Shown here: positions 1 to 8,154 of the stretch, in pieces
Numbering within the stretch: position 1 is the stretch's first letter
How the letters are laid out: each line of letters starts with the position of its first letter
Source: Povalibacter uvarum
Lineage (GTDB): Bacteria > Pseudomonadota > Gammaproteobacteria > Steroidobacterales > Steroidobacteraceae
NCBI RefSeq assembly: GCF_014202975.1
Contig: NZ_JACHHZ010000007.1
Location: 199,913 to 263,912, forward strand
Direction: 5' to 3'
Length of the DNA: 64,000 nucleotides
Program-made: the position numbers and the translations under genes
Notes under the pieces: generated by a model
Database searches by the model: none
The model's input: the letters and a program-made list of their open reading frames with translations, nothing else
What the model was told of the DNA's origin: nothing

Positions 1-1349
1 CGCTGTACTTCTACTGGGACATGTACGAGGACGCGCGGCTTCCGCGTCCGACCTATGACTACGAGAACGTCAGGATCGACAACTCGTTCTACGAGTACGA
101 CACGCTGATGGGCTCGACGGGTCTGAGGTGGCGCATCAACGACGAGTGGAAGGCAAACCTGACCTTGGGCTACAACGAGAAGGAACATCACTCGAACAAG
201 ATGTTCGCATACGTGTTGAACGAGGCGGGCGACTACGAGGGCTACGCCTACAATTTCGCGGGCTTGCTCAAGAACTACTTCAGCCGCGTGCTCGTTCAAG
301 GCGAGGCGACGACAGGCGCGATCCGGCACGAACTGGTGTTCGGCATCGACTATCAGCGCAACACCACCCGCTGGGGCAACGACTGGCACTGGTCGAACGA
401 CTTCAACGGCAACATCTACCAACCCCAGGATTTCGTGGTCACGCGCGATATCGATTTCAGTCTTGCGCCGCTCAGCGACGACGAGCGACAGACTGCGCTG
501 TTCGCCAGCGACACGCTCCATATCGGCGATCACTGGCAGGCAATGCTCGGCGGTCGATACACCGAGTACGAGCAGGTCGATCATGACCACGACCCGACGT
601 TCGATTCCGGGTACGACACCAGCGAGTTCTCGCCGACGGTCGCGTTGATATTCAAGCCGGCCGATTACGTTGCCATCTACGGCAGCTATGTCGAGGCGCT
701 GGAATCCGGCTCGCGCGTGGGGACTGACGGTGAGCCGCCGTACATGAACGCGGGCGAGCTTCTGCCCGCGACGATCAGCAAGCAGTACGAACTCGGTGCC
801 AAATACGAGCACGATCGCCTGCGCTTCACCGCTGCCGCATTTCATGTCGAACGAGCCGCGCAGATCGACGTATACCGCGACGGTGATCGGTACCTGACCC
901 AGGATGGGATGACTCTGTACGACGGCATCGAAGCCATCGGCAACGTGAACGTCACGCACGATCTGACGATGGGACTCGGTGCGACCTTCATCGATCCGCG
1001 CATCGACAGGGTCTCGGAGGAGAACGCAGCGCTGGAAGGCAATCGTCCTGCCGGCGCCCCGAAGCGCCAGTTCGTCGCCAACGCGGACTATCGATTTCCA
1101 CGGATTTCAGGGTTGAGCGTGTTCGGCACCGTGCGCTACCTCGGCGACTTCTACTACGAGGAGGCGAACAACGTCCTGATCCCCGATCGCACGATCGTCA
1201 GCACCGGCTTCGAGTATCAGGCGCAGTGGGGCGGGCGTCGCGCCGTGATCACCGGCAGCATCAACAACCTGCTCGATGAGAAGTACTGGGACAGGAATAC
1301 GCTGGGAGAAGGGATCAATGGAGCGTTGGGAGTGAGGGTTTATTGGTAG
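1..1349 (+). CDS. TonB-dependent receptor (siderophore type), C-terminal part
   Basis: The frame is open at the left edge (first full codon at base 3) and ends at TAG 1347-1349, so about 448 residues of the beta-barrel are present; the signal peptide, TonB box and plug lie outside the window. The sequence shows alternating short strands rich in Tyr, Trp, Gly and Asp, and near the C terminus the motif SINNLLDEKYWDRN, which resembles the NLxDxxY signature of FhuE/FpvA/FecA-like siderophore barrels. It ends in an aromatic residue (Trp), as outer-membrane barrels do for BAM recognition. Family knowledge: such proteins import ferric-siderophores across the outer membrane using TonB-ExbBD energy. 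The ligand cannot be told from the barrel alone. The gene is followed by a palindromic repeat rather than a partner gene. Confidence 0.88.
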   Translation, partial: LYFYWDMYEDARLPRPTYDYENVRIDNSFYEYDTLMGSTGLRWRINDEWKANLTLGYNEKEHHSNKMFAYVLNEAGDYEGYAYNFAGLLKNYFSRVLVQGEATTGAIRHELVFGIDYQRNTTRWGNDWHWSNDFNGNIYQPQDFVVTRDIDFSLAPLSDDERQTALFASDTLHIGDHWQAMLGGRYTEYEQVDHDHDPTFDSGYDTSEFSPTVALIFKPADYVAIYGSYVEALESGSRVGTDGEPPYMNAGELLPATISKQYELGAKYEHDRLRFTAAAFHVERAAQIDVYRDGDRYLTQDGMTLYDGIEAIGNVNVTHDLTMGLGATFIDPRIDRVSEENAALEGNRPAGAPKRQFVANADYRFPRISGLSVFGTVRYLGDFYYEEANNVLIPDRTIVSTGFEYQAQWGGRRAVITGSINNLLDEKYWDRNTLGEGINGALGVRVYW

Positions 1350-1417
1350 ACCAATGGACGGCGGGCTAGTTGGCTAGCTTGTTAGCTAGCTAGCTACCTA
1401 GCCAGAGCAAGAGCCTC

Positions 1418-1484
1418 GTCACTCCCGCGAAAGCGGGAGTCCATGCCTTTGGTTCAGATGGACTCCCGCTTTCGCGGGAGTGAC
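1418..1484. repeat. Family A palindrome, copy 1
   Basis: Perfect 27-bp arms (1418-1444 and 1458-1484) with a 13-base loop, GCCTTTGGTTCAG. Each arm itself contains a hairpin core ACTCCCGCGAAAGCGGGAGT. The same element, in the reverse orientation and with a related loop, recurs at 58224-58290, and a looser pair lies at 52773-52908. The core has the ATTCCC-N8-GGGAAT form of the dRS3 repeat known from Neisseria; whether it is related by descent is not shown. Confidence 0.85.
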
Positions 1485-1500
1485 AGAGTCCTACGCTGAC

Positions 1501-1533
1501 TCTTCTCTTCTCTTCTCTTCTCTTCTCTTCTCT
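1501..1533. repeat. Microsatellite (TCTTC)6.6
   Basis: Six full TCTTC units plus TCT, uninterrupted. It is outside any coding region, about 35 bases beyond the stop of the minus-strand gene ending at 1569. Perfect pentanucleotide arrays are prone to slippage, so copy number may vary between isolates. Confidence 0.9.
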
Positions 1534-1568
1534 GCTCTGGCTACCGGCTAGCTGGCTAGCGGGCTTCC

Positions 1569-2489
1569 TCACGATGTCAGTCTCCCCAACCCCTCCGGCC
1601 ACAACTTCGTATACGGCGTGATCGCCCGATACACCGTGACATTGTTGAGCTGGCGATTGTCGCGGCCGAGGAACTTGATCAGTCCGCCCGCGCGGCCGAG
1701 GCGATTCTTGTACTGGTAACTCTGCGAGATGACGCGCTGGTAGAAAAACTCCCACTTGCCCTCGACGCGCCGGCCCATCACGAAGCAGAGAGTGTCGGTC
1801 AGGATGCCGCCCTGGAGCTTGCGATTCTGATCAGATAGACCCTGTTGCACTGTTGCTTCTTCGCGCGCGATGCCGCCGGCGTCCAGCTTGTAGTCCTCGC
1901 GTCCGAGTCGCAGCGCGTTCTTCGTCTTCACGCCGGAGTCCTTGAGCACCTGGTGATACTTGTCTTCGTATTCGCTCGAGTCGTCGCAGTTGATGTGACT
2001 GACATACGGCTCGCGCGGATCGCCGGTAACGACGAACGAGCAGCCGTTCATCTGGCCCGTGAAGAAGGCATCGGCCCGCGAGTCCTTGCGTAGTTGCATT
2101 GTCGTTACGCCGTTCTGGATCCACGGGAGCATGAGGCACAGGAACCACTGGAGACTCGCGCTCTCGGCTTCGGTGCGCGTGACGGATTTCGCCGCGGTCC
2201 GCACGACCAGTGTTGCCTTTTTCTGAATCTCATCGACCTGCCACGCCGCATTGTGGGCGAGGGCGCTCACATGCACGGAAGCCTTCCCTGCCTTGAACTT
2301 GTGGAACGACTTCGAAGCCGAGGAGCCGGCGAGATGGTTCTGCGCGCCCTCGATCTTGTTGAATGTGCTCTGCATCAACTCCAGCTGGCCGATCTTGCCG
2401 GCTTCTTCGGGGTTGCCGGGCAGGTTGATCGAATAGCGCTCGAAGAACGCCCTGGGATCGTCGAAAAACTGCTTGCGATAGTCGGGCAT
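1569..2489 (-). CDS. Unrecognised 306-aa protein with CNF-like Cys/His spacing
   Basis: No signal peptide or membrane segment; predicted soluble and cytoplasmic. I do not recognise a named family. The central part carries Asn-Gly-Cys150 in a hydrophobic strand (MNGCSFVVTGD) followed by His165 (VSHINCDD), a 15-residue spacing with strands on both sides. This matches the Cys866/His881 spacing of the catalytic dyad of cytotoxic necrotizing factor 1 and recalls the Ser-Gly-Cys and His of BLF1 and CheD deamidases. Other signs fitting a catalytic domain are strongly conserved-looking residues just upstream (ADAFFTGQ). The C-terminal third is basic and aromatic (VTVYRAITPYTKLWPEGLG). It stands alone between a palindromic region and a divergent small gene. 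The deamidase idea is inference from one motif and could be chance. Confidence 0.75.
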   Translation of the reverse strand: MPDYRKQFFDDPRAFFERYSINLPGNPEEAGKIGQLELMQSTFNKIEGAQNHLAGSSASKSFHKFKAGKASVHVSALAHNAAWQVDEIQKKATLVVRTAAKSVTRTEAESASLQWFLCLMLPWIQNGVTTMQLRKDSRADAFFTGQMNGCSFVVTGDPREPYVSHINCDDSSEYEDKYHQVLKDSGVKTKNALRLGREDYKLDAGGIAREEATVQQGLSDQNRKLQGGILTDTLCFVMGRRVEGKWEFFYQRVISQSYQYKNRLGRAGGLIKFLGRDNRQLNNVTVYRAITPYTKLWPEGLGRLTS

Positions 2490-2686
2490 GGCGTCTTGTC
2501 CTTGTTCGGCGTTGCAGTGCGATGGTCCTGCGCGACCGGTGGATTTTCCGCGGACGTCGTCACACGTCCGCGATGTCGGCGGCGTTTACATGCGGGCATG
2601 AGCACCGTCCGGTATGAACGTTGGTCTAGTGGTTGTGTGATCGCACTCGGTCGTATAACCAACCCCTCATCGACGAGGGTCCCCTC

Positions 2687-2995
2687 ATGGCCGAAGCAAC
2701 CTTGACCGGTGTCGTAGTCGCTCAGCAACCCGGTGACCTGAACAGTATCGCGCCTTCTCCCTACGACGGGTTGTATCTGCTGACGGACGACGGCCAGCTG
2801 ATCGCGCTCGTCAGAGATGCGATGTATGTGCAGATGTCCTGGGAGCACATCTGGCGGCGCAGTCGCCCGGTGTTCGAACCCCTGCTCGGGCAGCACGCAA
2901 CGATCCAGGGCTATCTGTCGCGACGAACGCTCTACGGCGCCGCCGTCGTGACACCGGAATCGCACGCCAGCACCGTCGATCATTTTTCCCACTGA
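2687..2995 (+). CDS. Small hypothetical protein (102 aa)
   Basis: Start chosen at ATG 2687 because GAGG lies about 8 bases upstream; an upstream in-frame start at 2633 lacks a good site and adds an unconvincing tail. The protein is short, acidic to neutral, with alternating strands (TGVVVAQQPGD, GLYLLTDDGQLIAL, GQHATIQGYLSRRTLYGAAVV), suggesting a small beta-barrel such as an OB-like fold. No catalytic motif or signal peptide. It precedes the next gene by 13 bases, so the two are probably co-transcribed. Function unknown. Confidence 0.75.
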   Translation: MAEATLTGVVVAQQPGDLNSIAPSPYDGLYLLTDDGQLIALVRDAMYVQMSWEHIWRRSRPVFEPLLGQHATIQGYLSRRTLYGAAVVTPESHASTVDHFSH

Positions 2996-3008
2996 AGCGA
3001 CGGCGGAT

Positions 3009-3638
3009 ATGCCACTCAAGGAAATGCTGGAGATCCTCGGAACGACTCTGGCGGTCGGTACGCTGGCTGCCGGCGTCTATCAGTACTACATCGCGCAGAA
3101 ATGGAAACGCGCCGAGTTCGCAGCGAGCCAGTTGGAGTTGCTGACCAGCGACCCCGATCTCGAGCTGTGCTGCAAGCTGCTCGATTGGGCTGGCCGCGTA
3201 TCGTCAGTGCCGGAGAAGTATCGCGATGTGACGAACGAGAAGACCTTCATGCATGACTGGCAGACCATGAAGGAGGCGATGCTGCCGGAAGAGGATTCGG
3301 ATCGGGCCGACTGGGACTGGCAGCACATGATGTACCGCGACATCTTCGACCGGTACTTCGGTTACCTGGAAAGCATCAATCACTACGTCTCGGTCAACCT
3401 GATCTCGGTGCGGGATGTTGCCAGCCTCGGTTACTGGCTGGAGCAACTCGACAAACCCCGTTTCCTGCCCGACGAACAGCAGTCGCTGTTCCGTGATTTC
3501 ATCGCGCGATATCACTACGAAGGCGTGCGGGAGCTGACGCGACGGTTCCAGGCGGCGGGTCTGACGGCACGCCCCAGCGACATTGCTCACCTGGAGTCCC
3601 CGCGTCGTTCAGTTGCACCGTCCAGCGCAACGATCTAG
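3009..3638 (+). CDS. Hypothetical protein with one N-terminal membrane anchor (209 aa)
   Basis: Residues about 5-28 (LEILGTTLAVGTLAAGVYQYYIAQ) form one hydrophobic segment followed by KWKR, so the rest is expected in the cytoplasm. The body is helical and rich in Trp, Tyr and acidic residues (DRADWDWQHMMYRDIFDRYFGYLESINHYV). This resembles uncharacterised membrane-anchored proteins that hold a cytoplasmic helical domain. It follows the 102-aa gene closely and is probably in the same transcript. No enzyme motif seen. Confidence 0.75.
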   Translation: MPLKEMLEILGTTLAVGTLAAGVYQYYIAQKWKRAEFAASQLELLTSDPDLELCCKLLDWAGRVSSVPEKYRDVTNEKTFMHDWQTMKEAMLPEEDSDRADWDWQHMMYRDIFDRYFGYLESINHYVSVNLISVRDVASLGYWLEQLDKPRFLPDEQQSLFRDFIARYHYEGVRELTRRFQAAGLTARPSDIAHLESPRRSVAPSSATI

Positions 3639-3726
3639 CCTGCCCTGGCCACCCGGTGGTGACTACCTAGTAGCCGCGCTATCGCGGCGATGGCAGTCTC
3701 ATCGGATAACCATAAGGAAGAAAGCC

Positions 3727-4353
3727 ATGATCGCGGGTACCCGACTGTTGCCGTTCCTCTGCGCCCTGTTGCTGACGGGCTGCGCATCATCGACGTTCAC
3801 CACGACCTGGAAAACCCCGGACGCAACACCGCTGGGATTCAAGGGCGAGAAGGTGGTGGCGGCGGTACTGATGAAAGACCCCGCCGCGCGCAAGCTGGCG
3901 GAAGACAGGCTGGCGATGCAGATTTCCATGCGCGGCGCGGAAGGTCGAACACTGTACTCACTGGTCCCCGATGCAACGCCCGGCAATGAAGCCCAGGCAA
4001 AAGCGGCGCTCGAAGCAGCCGGAGTGAAGGGCGCCGTCGTGATGAGGCCGGTGCACGTCGACCGGACCGTTACGGTCACGGAGCCGTACGAAGCGGAAAC
4101 GTACGCGAGCTTCTGGGGCGGCTACTACGGCTATGGTGTGTCCCTGTCGTATTCGTCGCCGAGAGAGGCGACCGTGAACGAGAAAATGGTCGTCTACGTC
4201 GAAACCCTCGTGTATTCACTCGAACAGAACAAGCTGGTCTGGGGCGGGCTGAGCACGAGCGAGGACCCGGATACGCTCGCCCAGTTGATCGAAGAGCTTT
4301 CGGTGGCCGCGGCAGCGGAGCTCGAGAAGCAGGGGTTGATCAAGGCCCGGTAG
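3727..4353 (+). CDS. Lipoprotein, unknown function (208 aa)
   Basis: ATG 3727 is preceded by AAGGAAG at a good distance. The signal sequence ends in the lipobox LLTGC (Cys about residue 19), followed by Ala-Ser, favouring outer-membrane sorting. The mature part has a fold pattern of alternating strands and helices: KVVAAVLMKDPAARKLAEDRLA, then VKGAVVMRPVHVDRTVTV, and a Gly/Tyr-rich loop FWGGYYGYGVSLSYSS. Proteins of this build are common in proteobacteria near stress or envelope genes, but have no established role that I can name. It is a single-gene unit followed 46 bases later by the M24 peptidase. Confidence 0.85.
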   Translation: MIAGTRLLPFLCALLLTGCASSTFTTTWKTPDATPLGFKGEKVVAAVLMKDPAARKLAEDRLAMQISMRGAEGRTLYSLVPDATPGNEAQAKAALEAAGVKGAVVMRPVHVDRTVTVTEPYEAETYASFWGGYYGYGVSLSYSSPREATVNEKMVVYVETLVYSLEQNKLVWGGLSTSEDPDTLAQLIEELSVAAAAELEKQGLIKAR

Positions 4354-4399
4354 TCGTACGATCCTGCAGCCCCTGTCAGATCAGATCGAGGGAGCTGCA

Positions 4400-5659
4400 A
4401 TGCGTTCAGGCCGGCGAGCTTTCCTGGGGATGACGGCGGCGACTGCCGCACTCGCGTTCAGACCGTCGGTCCTCCTTGCGCAGACGACACCGCCTCCTCC
4501 TGTCGGCAAGGCGGTCGCGGGCATCGCGCTGCCGCCTTCAATTCAGACTGCTGAATACCTGCAACGCATCGCCAAAGCGCAGCAGTTGATGCGCGCCGCT
4601 GGGCTGAAGGCCTTGCTGGTCGAGGCGGGAAGCTCGCTCGTCTATTTCACTGGCGTTCAGTGGTGGCGCAGCGAGCGCCTGACCGCGGCTCTGATTCCTG
4701 CCGAGGGCGAACCGATCATCGTAACGCCGCAGTTCGAGGAGCCTTCTGTGCGCGAAAGCCTGAAGATTCCCGCAAGCGTTCACGTCTGGAACGAGCACGA
4801 GAGCCCGACAGCATTGATTGCGGACTGGCTGAAGAAGCGCGGTTGGGGCGCAGGCCCGGTCGGCGTCGAAGAGACTGTGCGTTTCTTCGCGGTCGACGGC
4901 CTGCGAGCGCTCGGTGTCGAGACACGCAGCGACGCAGGTGTGGTTCGCGCATGTCGCGTGATCAAGTCTTCAGCCGAGATTGCGCTCATGCAGGCCGCGA
5001 GCGATATCACCATCGCTGCGTATCGTGACACGGCAACGCAGATCGCACGTGGAATGACGCCGGCCGACATCGGCAACATCATGTCTGCCGCGATGGCGAA
5101 ACATGGCGGCACACCCGGGTTCACGTTGATCCTGCTCGGCGAGGCGAGTGCCTATCCGCATGGTTCCGGCAAGCCGCAGGAAGTGAAACCCGGTGAAATC
5201 GTGCTCATGGATTGCGGCTGCTCGGTCGAGGGATATCAATCGGACATCTCGCGAACGCTGGTGTTCGGCGAAGCGACGAAGCAGCAGCGCGCCGTTTTCG
5301 ACCTCGTCCGGCGCGGCCAGCAGATCGCATTCGATACGGCGAAAGTCGGAACGCCCGCGGGCGAGGTGGATGACGCCGTTCGTTCAGCCTACGAGAAGGC
5401 GGGCTACGGCCCTGGCTACAAGTTGCCGGGAACCTCGCACCGAACCGGTCACGGCATCGGTCTCGACGGGCATGAGCCGGTCAATCTCGTGCACGGCGAG
5501 ACGACGCGACTCGCTCCCGGCATGTGCTTCTCCGACGAGCCGGGAATCTACATTCCCGGCAGCTTCGGTGTTCGACTCGAGGACTGCGTCTACATGACAG
5601 CGGGTGGACCCAAGTGGTTCTCGGTGCCGCCGCCATCGATCGACGATCCGTTCGGCTGA
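4400..5659 (+). CDS. Tat-exported M24 family metallopeptidase (Xaa-Pro peptidase-like)
   Basis: The N terminus has a twin-arginine signal (GRRAFLGMTAATAALAF) and a cleavage region near LLAQ, so the enzyme should fold in the cytoplasm with metal bound and be exported. Residues about 50-180 are the creatinase-type N-terminal domain and 195-400 the pita-bread catalytic domain. All five metal ligands of the M24 family are visible: Asp271 (VLMDCG), Asp282 (QSDIS), His351 (RTGHGIGLDGHE), Glu380 (SDEPGIY) and Glu394 (VRLEDC). Expected activity is dinuclear-metal removal of an N-terminal residue preceding proline, or a related amidase reaction. The start of the CoA ligase lies 20 bases after its stop, so the two are probably one transcript. 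Confidence 0.93.
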   Translation: MRSGRRAFLGMTAATAALAFRPSVLLAQTTPPPPVGKAVAGIALPPSIQTAEYLQRIAKAQQLMRAAGLKALLVEAGSSLVYFTGVQWWRSERLTAALIPAEGEPIIVTPQFEEPSVRESLKIPASVHVWNEHESPTALIADWLKKRGWGAGPVGVEETVRFFAVDGLRALGVETRSDAGVVRACRVIKSSAEIALMQAASDITIAAYRDTATQIARGMTPADIGNIMSAAMAKHGGTPGFTLILLGEASAYPHGSGKPQEVKPGEIVLMDCGCSVEGYQSDISRTLVFGEATKQQRAVFDLVRRGQQIAFDTAKVGTPAGEVDDAVRSAYEKAGYGPGYKLPGTSHRTGHGIGLDGHEPVNLVHGETTRLAPGMCFSDEPGIYIPGSFGVRLEDCVYMTAGGPKWFSVPPPSIDDPFG

Positions 5660-5679
5660 GATCCCGAGGTCCAGTAACC

Positions 5680-7227
5680 ATGTATCTCACCCAGGGCCTG
5701 CATCGCGCGCTGCAGTGTCGTCCTGATCGCATCGCAACGATCTGCGGTGATCGGCGACATACGTATCGTCAGTACGTCGATCGCGTGGCGCGGCTGGCCG
5801 GAGCGCTGCGGGAACTGGGCATGGCCGCGGGCGACCGCATCGGAATGCTTGCTCTCAATTCCGATCGGTACCTCGAATTTTTCTACGGCACGTGGTGGGG
5901 CGGTGGCGCGGTCAATCCGATCAACATCCGCTGGAGTCCGGCTGAGATTGCCTATTCGCTCGACGACTGCGATACGCGCATCCTGCTGGTCGATGAGCAG
6001 TTCAAAGGCGTTGCCGCGGAGTTACGCGGTCGCAGCAAAGCACTGCGGACGCTGATTTACACCGGCGACGGAGCCACGCCCGAAGGCATGCTGAACTACG
6101 AAGAGCTGCTGGGGAAAGCCACGCCGGCAGTTGACGCCGATCGCGGCGGAACAGACCTGGCCGCAGTCATGTACACCGGCGGCACCACCGGTTTTCCCAA
6201 GGGCGTCATGCTGAGTCACGCGAACCTGGTCTCGAACTCGCTCGCGCTGGTCGCTGCCAACATCACGCACGCCGATGGGATGGCGCTGCTTATCGCTCCG
6301 ATGTTTCATGTTGCCGTCGGTGCGCTCATGCATGGGCACGTGATGATCGGGGGTACGTGCGTGATCGCGCCGATGTTCACGCCGATCGCGGCGATGCAGG
6401 CGATCCAGCAGCATCGCATCACTCACATGCTGCTGGTGCCGACGATGGTCCAGCTCACTGTCGACCATCCCGACGCAGGGAAATACGACCTGAGCAGCGT
6501 CAGCATGCTCATCTACGGCGGGTCGGTGATCAACGATGCGGTGTTGCGCAGAGCACTGAAGACCTTCCCCAATGCTGGCTTCTACCAGGCTTACGGCATG
6601 ACGGAGCTCGCCCCGTGTGCCACCTACCTGCGTCCGGAAGACCATATCGGCAAGGCGGAGCTGCTGCGCTCGGCAGGTCGCGCATCGTTAGCGACGCAAG
6701 TGCGAGTGGTCGACGAGCAGGACGTGGAGGTTCCTCGCGGCACGGTCGGCGAAGTCGCGGTGCGTGGACCGACAGTGATGCTCGGTTACTGGAACAAGCC
6801 TGTTGAAACTGCCAAAGCGGTGCGCGATGGCTGGATGCATACAGGCGATGGCGGCTACATGGATGAAGACGGTTACCTGTACATCGTCGATCGGATGAAG
6901 GACATGATCGTCAGCGGAGGGGAGAATGTGTACTCGGCGGAAGTCGAGAATGCGCTTGCCCGTCACGCTTGCGTTGCTGCTAACGCAGTGATCGGAATCC
7001 CGAGCGAGCAATGGGGCGAGGCCGTTCATGCCGTGGTTGTGTTCAAGCCGGGAGCCAGCGCATCCGCTGAAGAGTTGTCGGCACACTGTCACGCGCTGAT
7101 CGCCGGCTACAAGTGTCCTCGCAGTTTCGAGTTTCGCGATGCGCTGCCGATGACGGGTGCCGGAAAGATCCAGAAGACGGAGCTTCGCAAGCCTCACTGG
7201 GAAGGGCGTCAGCGCTCGGTCAATTGA
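5680..7227 (+). CDS. AMP-forming acyl-CoA ligase
   Basis: ATG 5680 with GAGGT 10 bases upstream gives 515 residues, usual for the ANL superfamily. Visible motifs: the Thr/Ser/Gly-rich P-loop YTGGTTGFPKG, the YGMTE motif (A5), the TGDGG motif near residue 388 (A7, with Gly where TGD[LIV] is usual), the hinge DRMKDMIVSGGENVYSAEVE, and the C-terminal Lys in GAGKIQKTELR that adenylates the acid. The reaction is carboxylate + ATP + CoA to acyl-CoA + AMP + PPi. The substrate (fatty, aryl or sterol side-chain acid) cannot be read from the sequence. The gene is followed 24 bases later by an SDR oxidoreductase, suggesting a shared catabolic step. Confidence 0.95.
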   Translation: MYLTQGLHRALQCRPDRIATICGDRRHTYRQYVDRVARLAGALRELGMAAGDRIGMLALNSDRYLEFFYGTWWGGGAVNPINIRWSPAEIAYSLDDCDTRILLVDEQFKGVAAELRGRSKALRTLIYTGDGATPEGMLNYEELLGKATPAVDADRGGTDLAAVMYTGGTTGFPKGVMLSHANLVSNSLALVAANITHADGMALLIAPMFHVAVGALMHGHVMIGGTCVIAPMFTPIAAMQAIQQHRITHMLLVPTMVQLTVDHPDAGKYDLSSVSMLIYGGSVINDAVLRRALKTFPNAGFYQAYGMTELAPCATYLRPEDHIGKAELLRSAGRASLATQVRVVDEQDVEVPRGTVGEVAVRGPTVMLGYWNKPVETAKAVRDGWMHTGDGGYMDEDGYLYIVDRMKDMIVSGGENVYSAEVENALARHACVAANAVIGIPSEQWGEAVHAVVVFKPGASASAEELSAHCHALIAGYKCPRSFEFRDALPMTGAGKIQKTELRKPHWEGRQRSVN

Positions 7228-7251
7228 GTACAGGTTGAAAGAGGTTTGGCC

Positions 7252-8154
7252 ATGCGTGCGCTGTTCGCTGTGATCCTGGGCGTTGCGGTTTGCGTTTCGC
7301 CGGCTCGCGCAGCGCCGGCAGAGACGAAAGCGGTACTGGTGACAGGAGCGAGTTCCGGGATCGGCCGCACGATCACCGAACGCCTGGCATCCAAAGGGTA
7401 CTTCGTCTACGCAGGCGCGCGTAAAGACGAGGATCTGAAGGCGCTAAATGCCATCAAGAACGTCCAGGGCATCAGGCTCGATGTGACCGATCAGCAGCAG
7501 ATCGACGCCGCGGTCGACACGATTTCGAAGGCGGGACGTGGACTCTACGGGCTCGTGAACAATGCGGGCATCGCGACGCTCGGATCGCTCGAGAACATGA
7601 AGCCCGAGGAGTTCGACCTCGTCATGGCTGTGAATGTGCAGGGGACCTATCGCGTCACCCGGGCAATGGCGCCGCTGATCATCGAGCAGAAGGGACGCAT
7701 CACCAACATCGGCTCTCTTTCCGGAACCGTGGCCATGCCCGATCTGCTGGCGTACGCGATGAGCAAGCATGCGATGGAAGCTTTCACCGATTCGCTGGCA
7801 GGGCAGATGGCGCCGCTCGGCGTGCAGGTCAACGTGATCGAACCGGGGAACTACGACACGCAGATCGGCAGGAACGCAGCGGAGCGCACGGGTGCGGCGT
7901 CGCGGATGGCGGATCGCAGCCGGTTCCCGAAGCCGGATGACGTTGCAGCGGCGGTCGAACAGGCGCTGTTCGATGCCAAACCAAAGCGCCGCTATCTCGT
8001 CGTGCCGGTCGAGGGCGAGGCGCGGATCGTGATCCGCAAACAGCTCGAGAAGCTCGTGCAGATGAACGAAGACCAGCGTTTCACGTATAGCCGCGATGAG
8101 CTGGTCAAGATGCTGGACGAGGCGCTGGCCGCGGGGCGGCCGTCGGGGACCTGA
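7252..8154 (+). CDS. SDR-family oxidoreductase with an N-terminal signal peptide
   Basis: ATG 7252 is preceded by AGAGGT; a TTG two codons upstream is less likely. Classical short-chain dehydrogenase: cofactor motif TGASSGIG at about 31-38, LDVTD, NNAG at about 100, Ser in GSLSG, and the active-site YAMSK. Unusual for the family, the first 22 residues (MRALFAVILGVAVCVSPARA-APA) form a good Sec signal peptide with an Ala-x-Ala site. NAD(P)H is scarce in the periplasm, so either the protein is exported and uses bound cofactor, or the segment is a membrane anchor. The gene runs with the CoA ligase and its last 50 bases overlap the end of the opposing gene. Confidence 0.93.
   Translation: MRALFAVILGVAVCVSPARAAPAETKAVLVTGASSGIGRTITERLASKGYFVYAGARKDEDLKALNAIKNVQGIRLDVTDQQQIDAAVDTISKAGRGLYGLVNNAGIATLGSLENMKPEEFDLVMAVNVQGTYRVTRAMAPLIIEQKGRITNIGSLSGTVAMPDLLAYAMSKHAMEAFTDSLAGQMAPLGVQVNVIEPGNYDTQIGRNAAERTGAASRMADRSRFPKPDDVAAAVEQALFDAKPKRRYLVVPVEGEARIVIRKQLEKLVQMNEDQRFTYSRDELVKMLDEALAAGRPSGT

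Larger units (their letters stand above)
1363..1563. repeat. Composite inverted-repeat region with GCTAG arms
   Basis: About 200 bases between two converging genes hold nested symmetry. An outer imperfect inverted repeat (about 1385-1413 against 1531-1560) has arms made of repeated GCTAG/GCTAGC units ending in TAGCCAGAGCA. Inside it lie a perfect 27-bp palindromic element (1418-1484) and a pentanucleotide microsatellite (1501-1533). No transposase is present. It looks like a layered, MITE-like or REP-like intergenic element; transcription termination for both flanking genes is a possible side role. Confidence 0.7.

Noticed and set aside
1363-1563. Insertion sequence
   Set aside because: Inverted repeats are present but there is no transposase frame and the element is only 200 bases.
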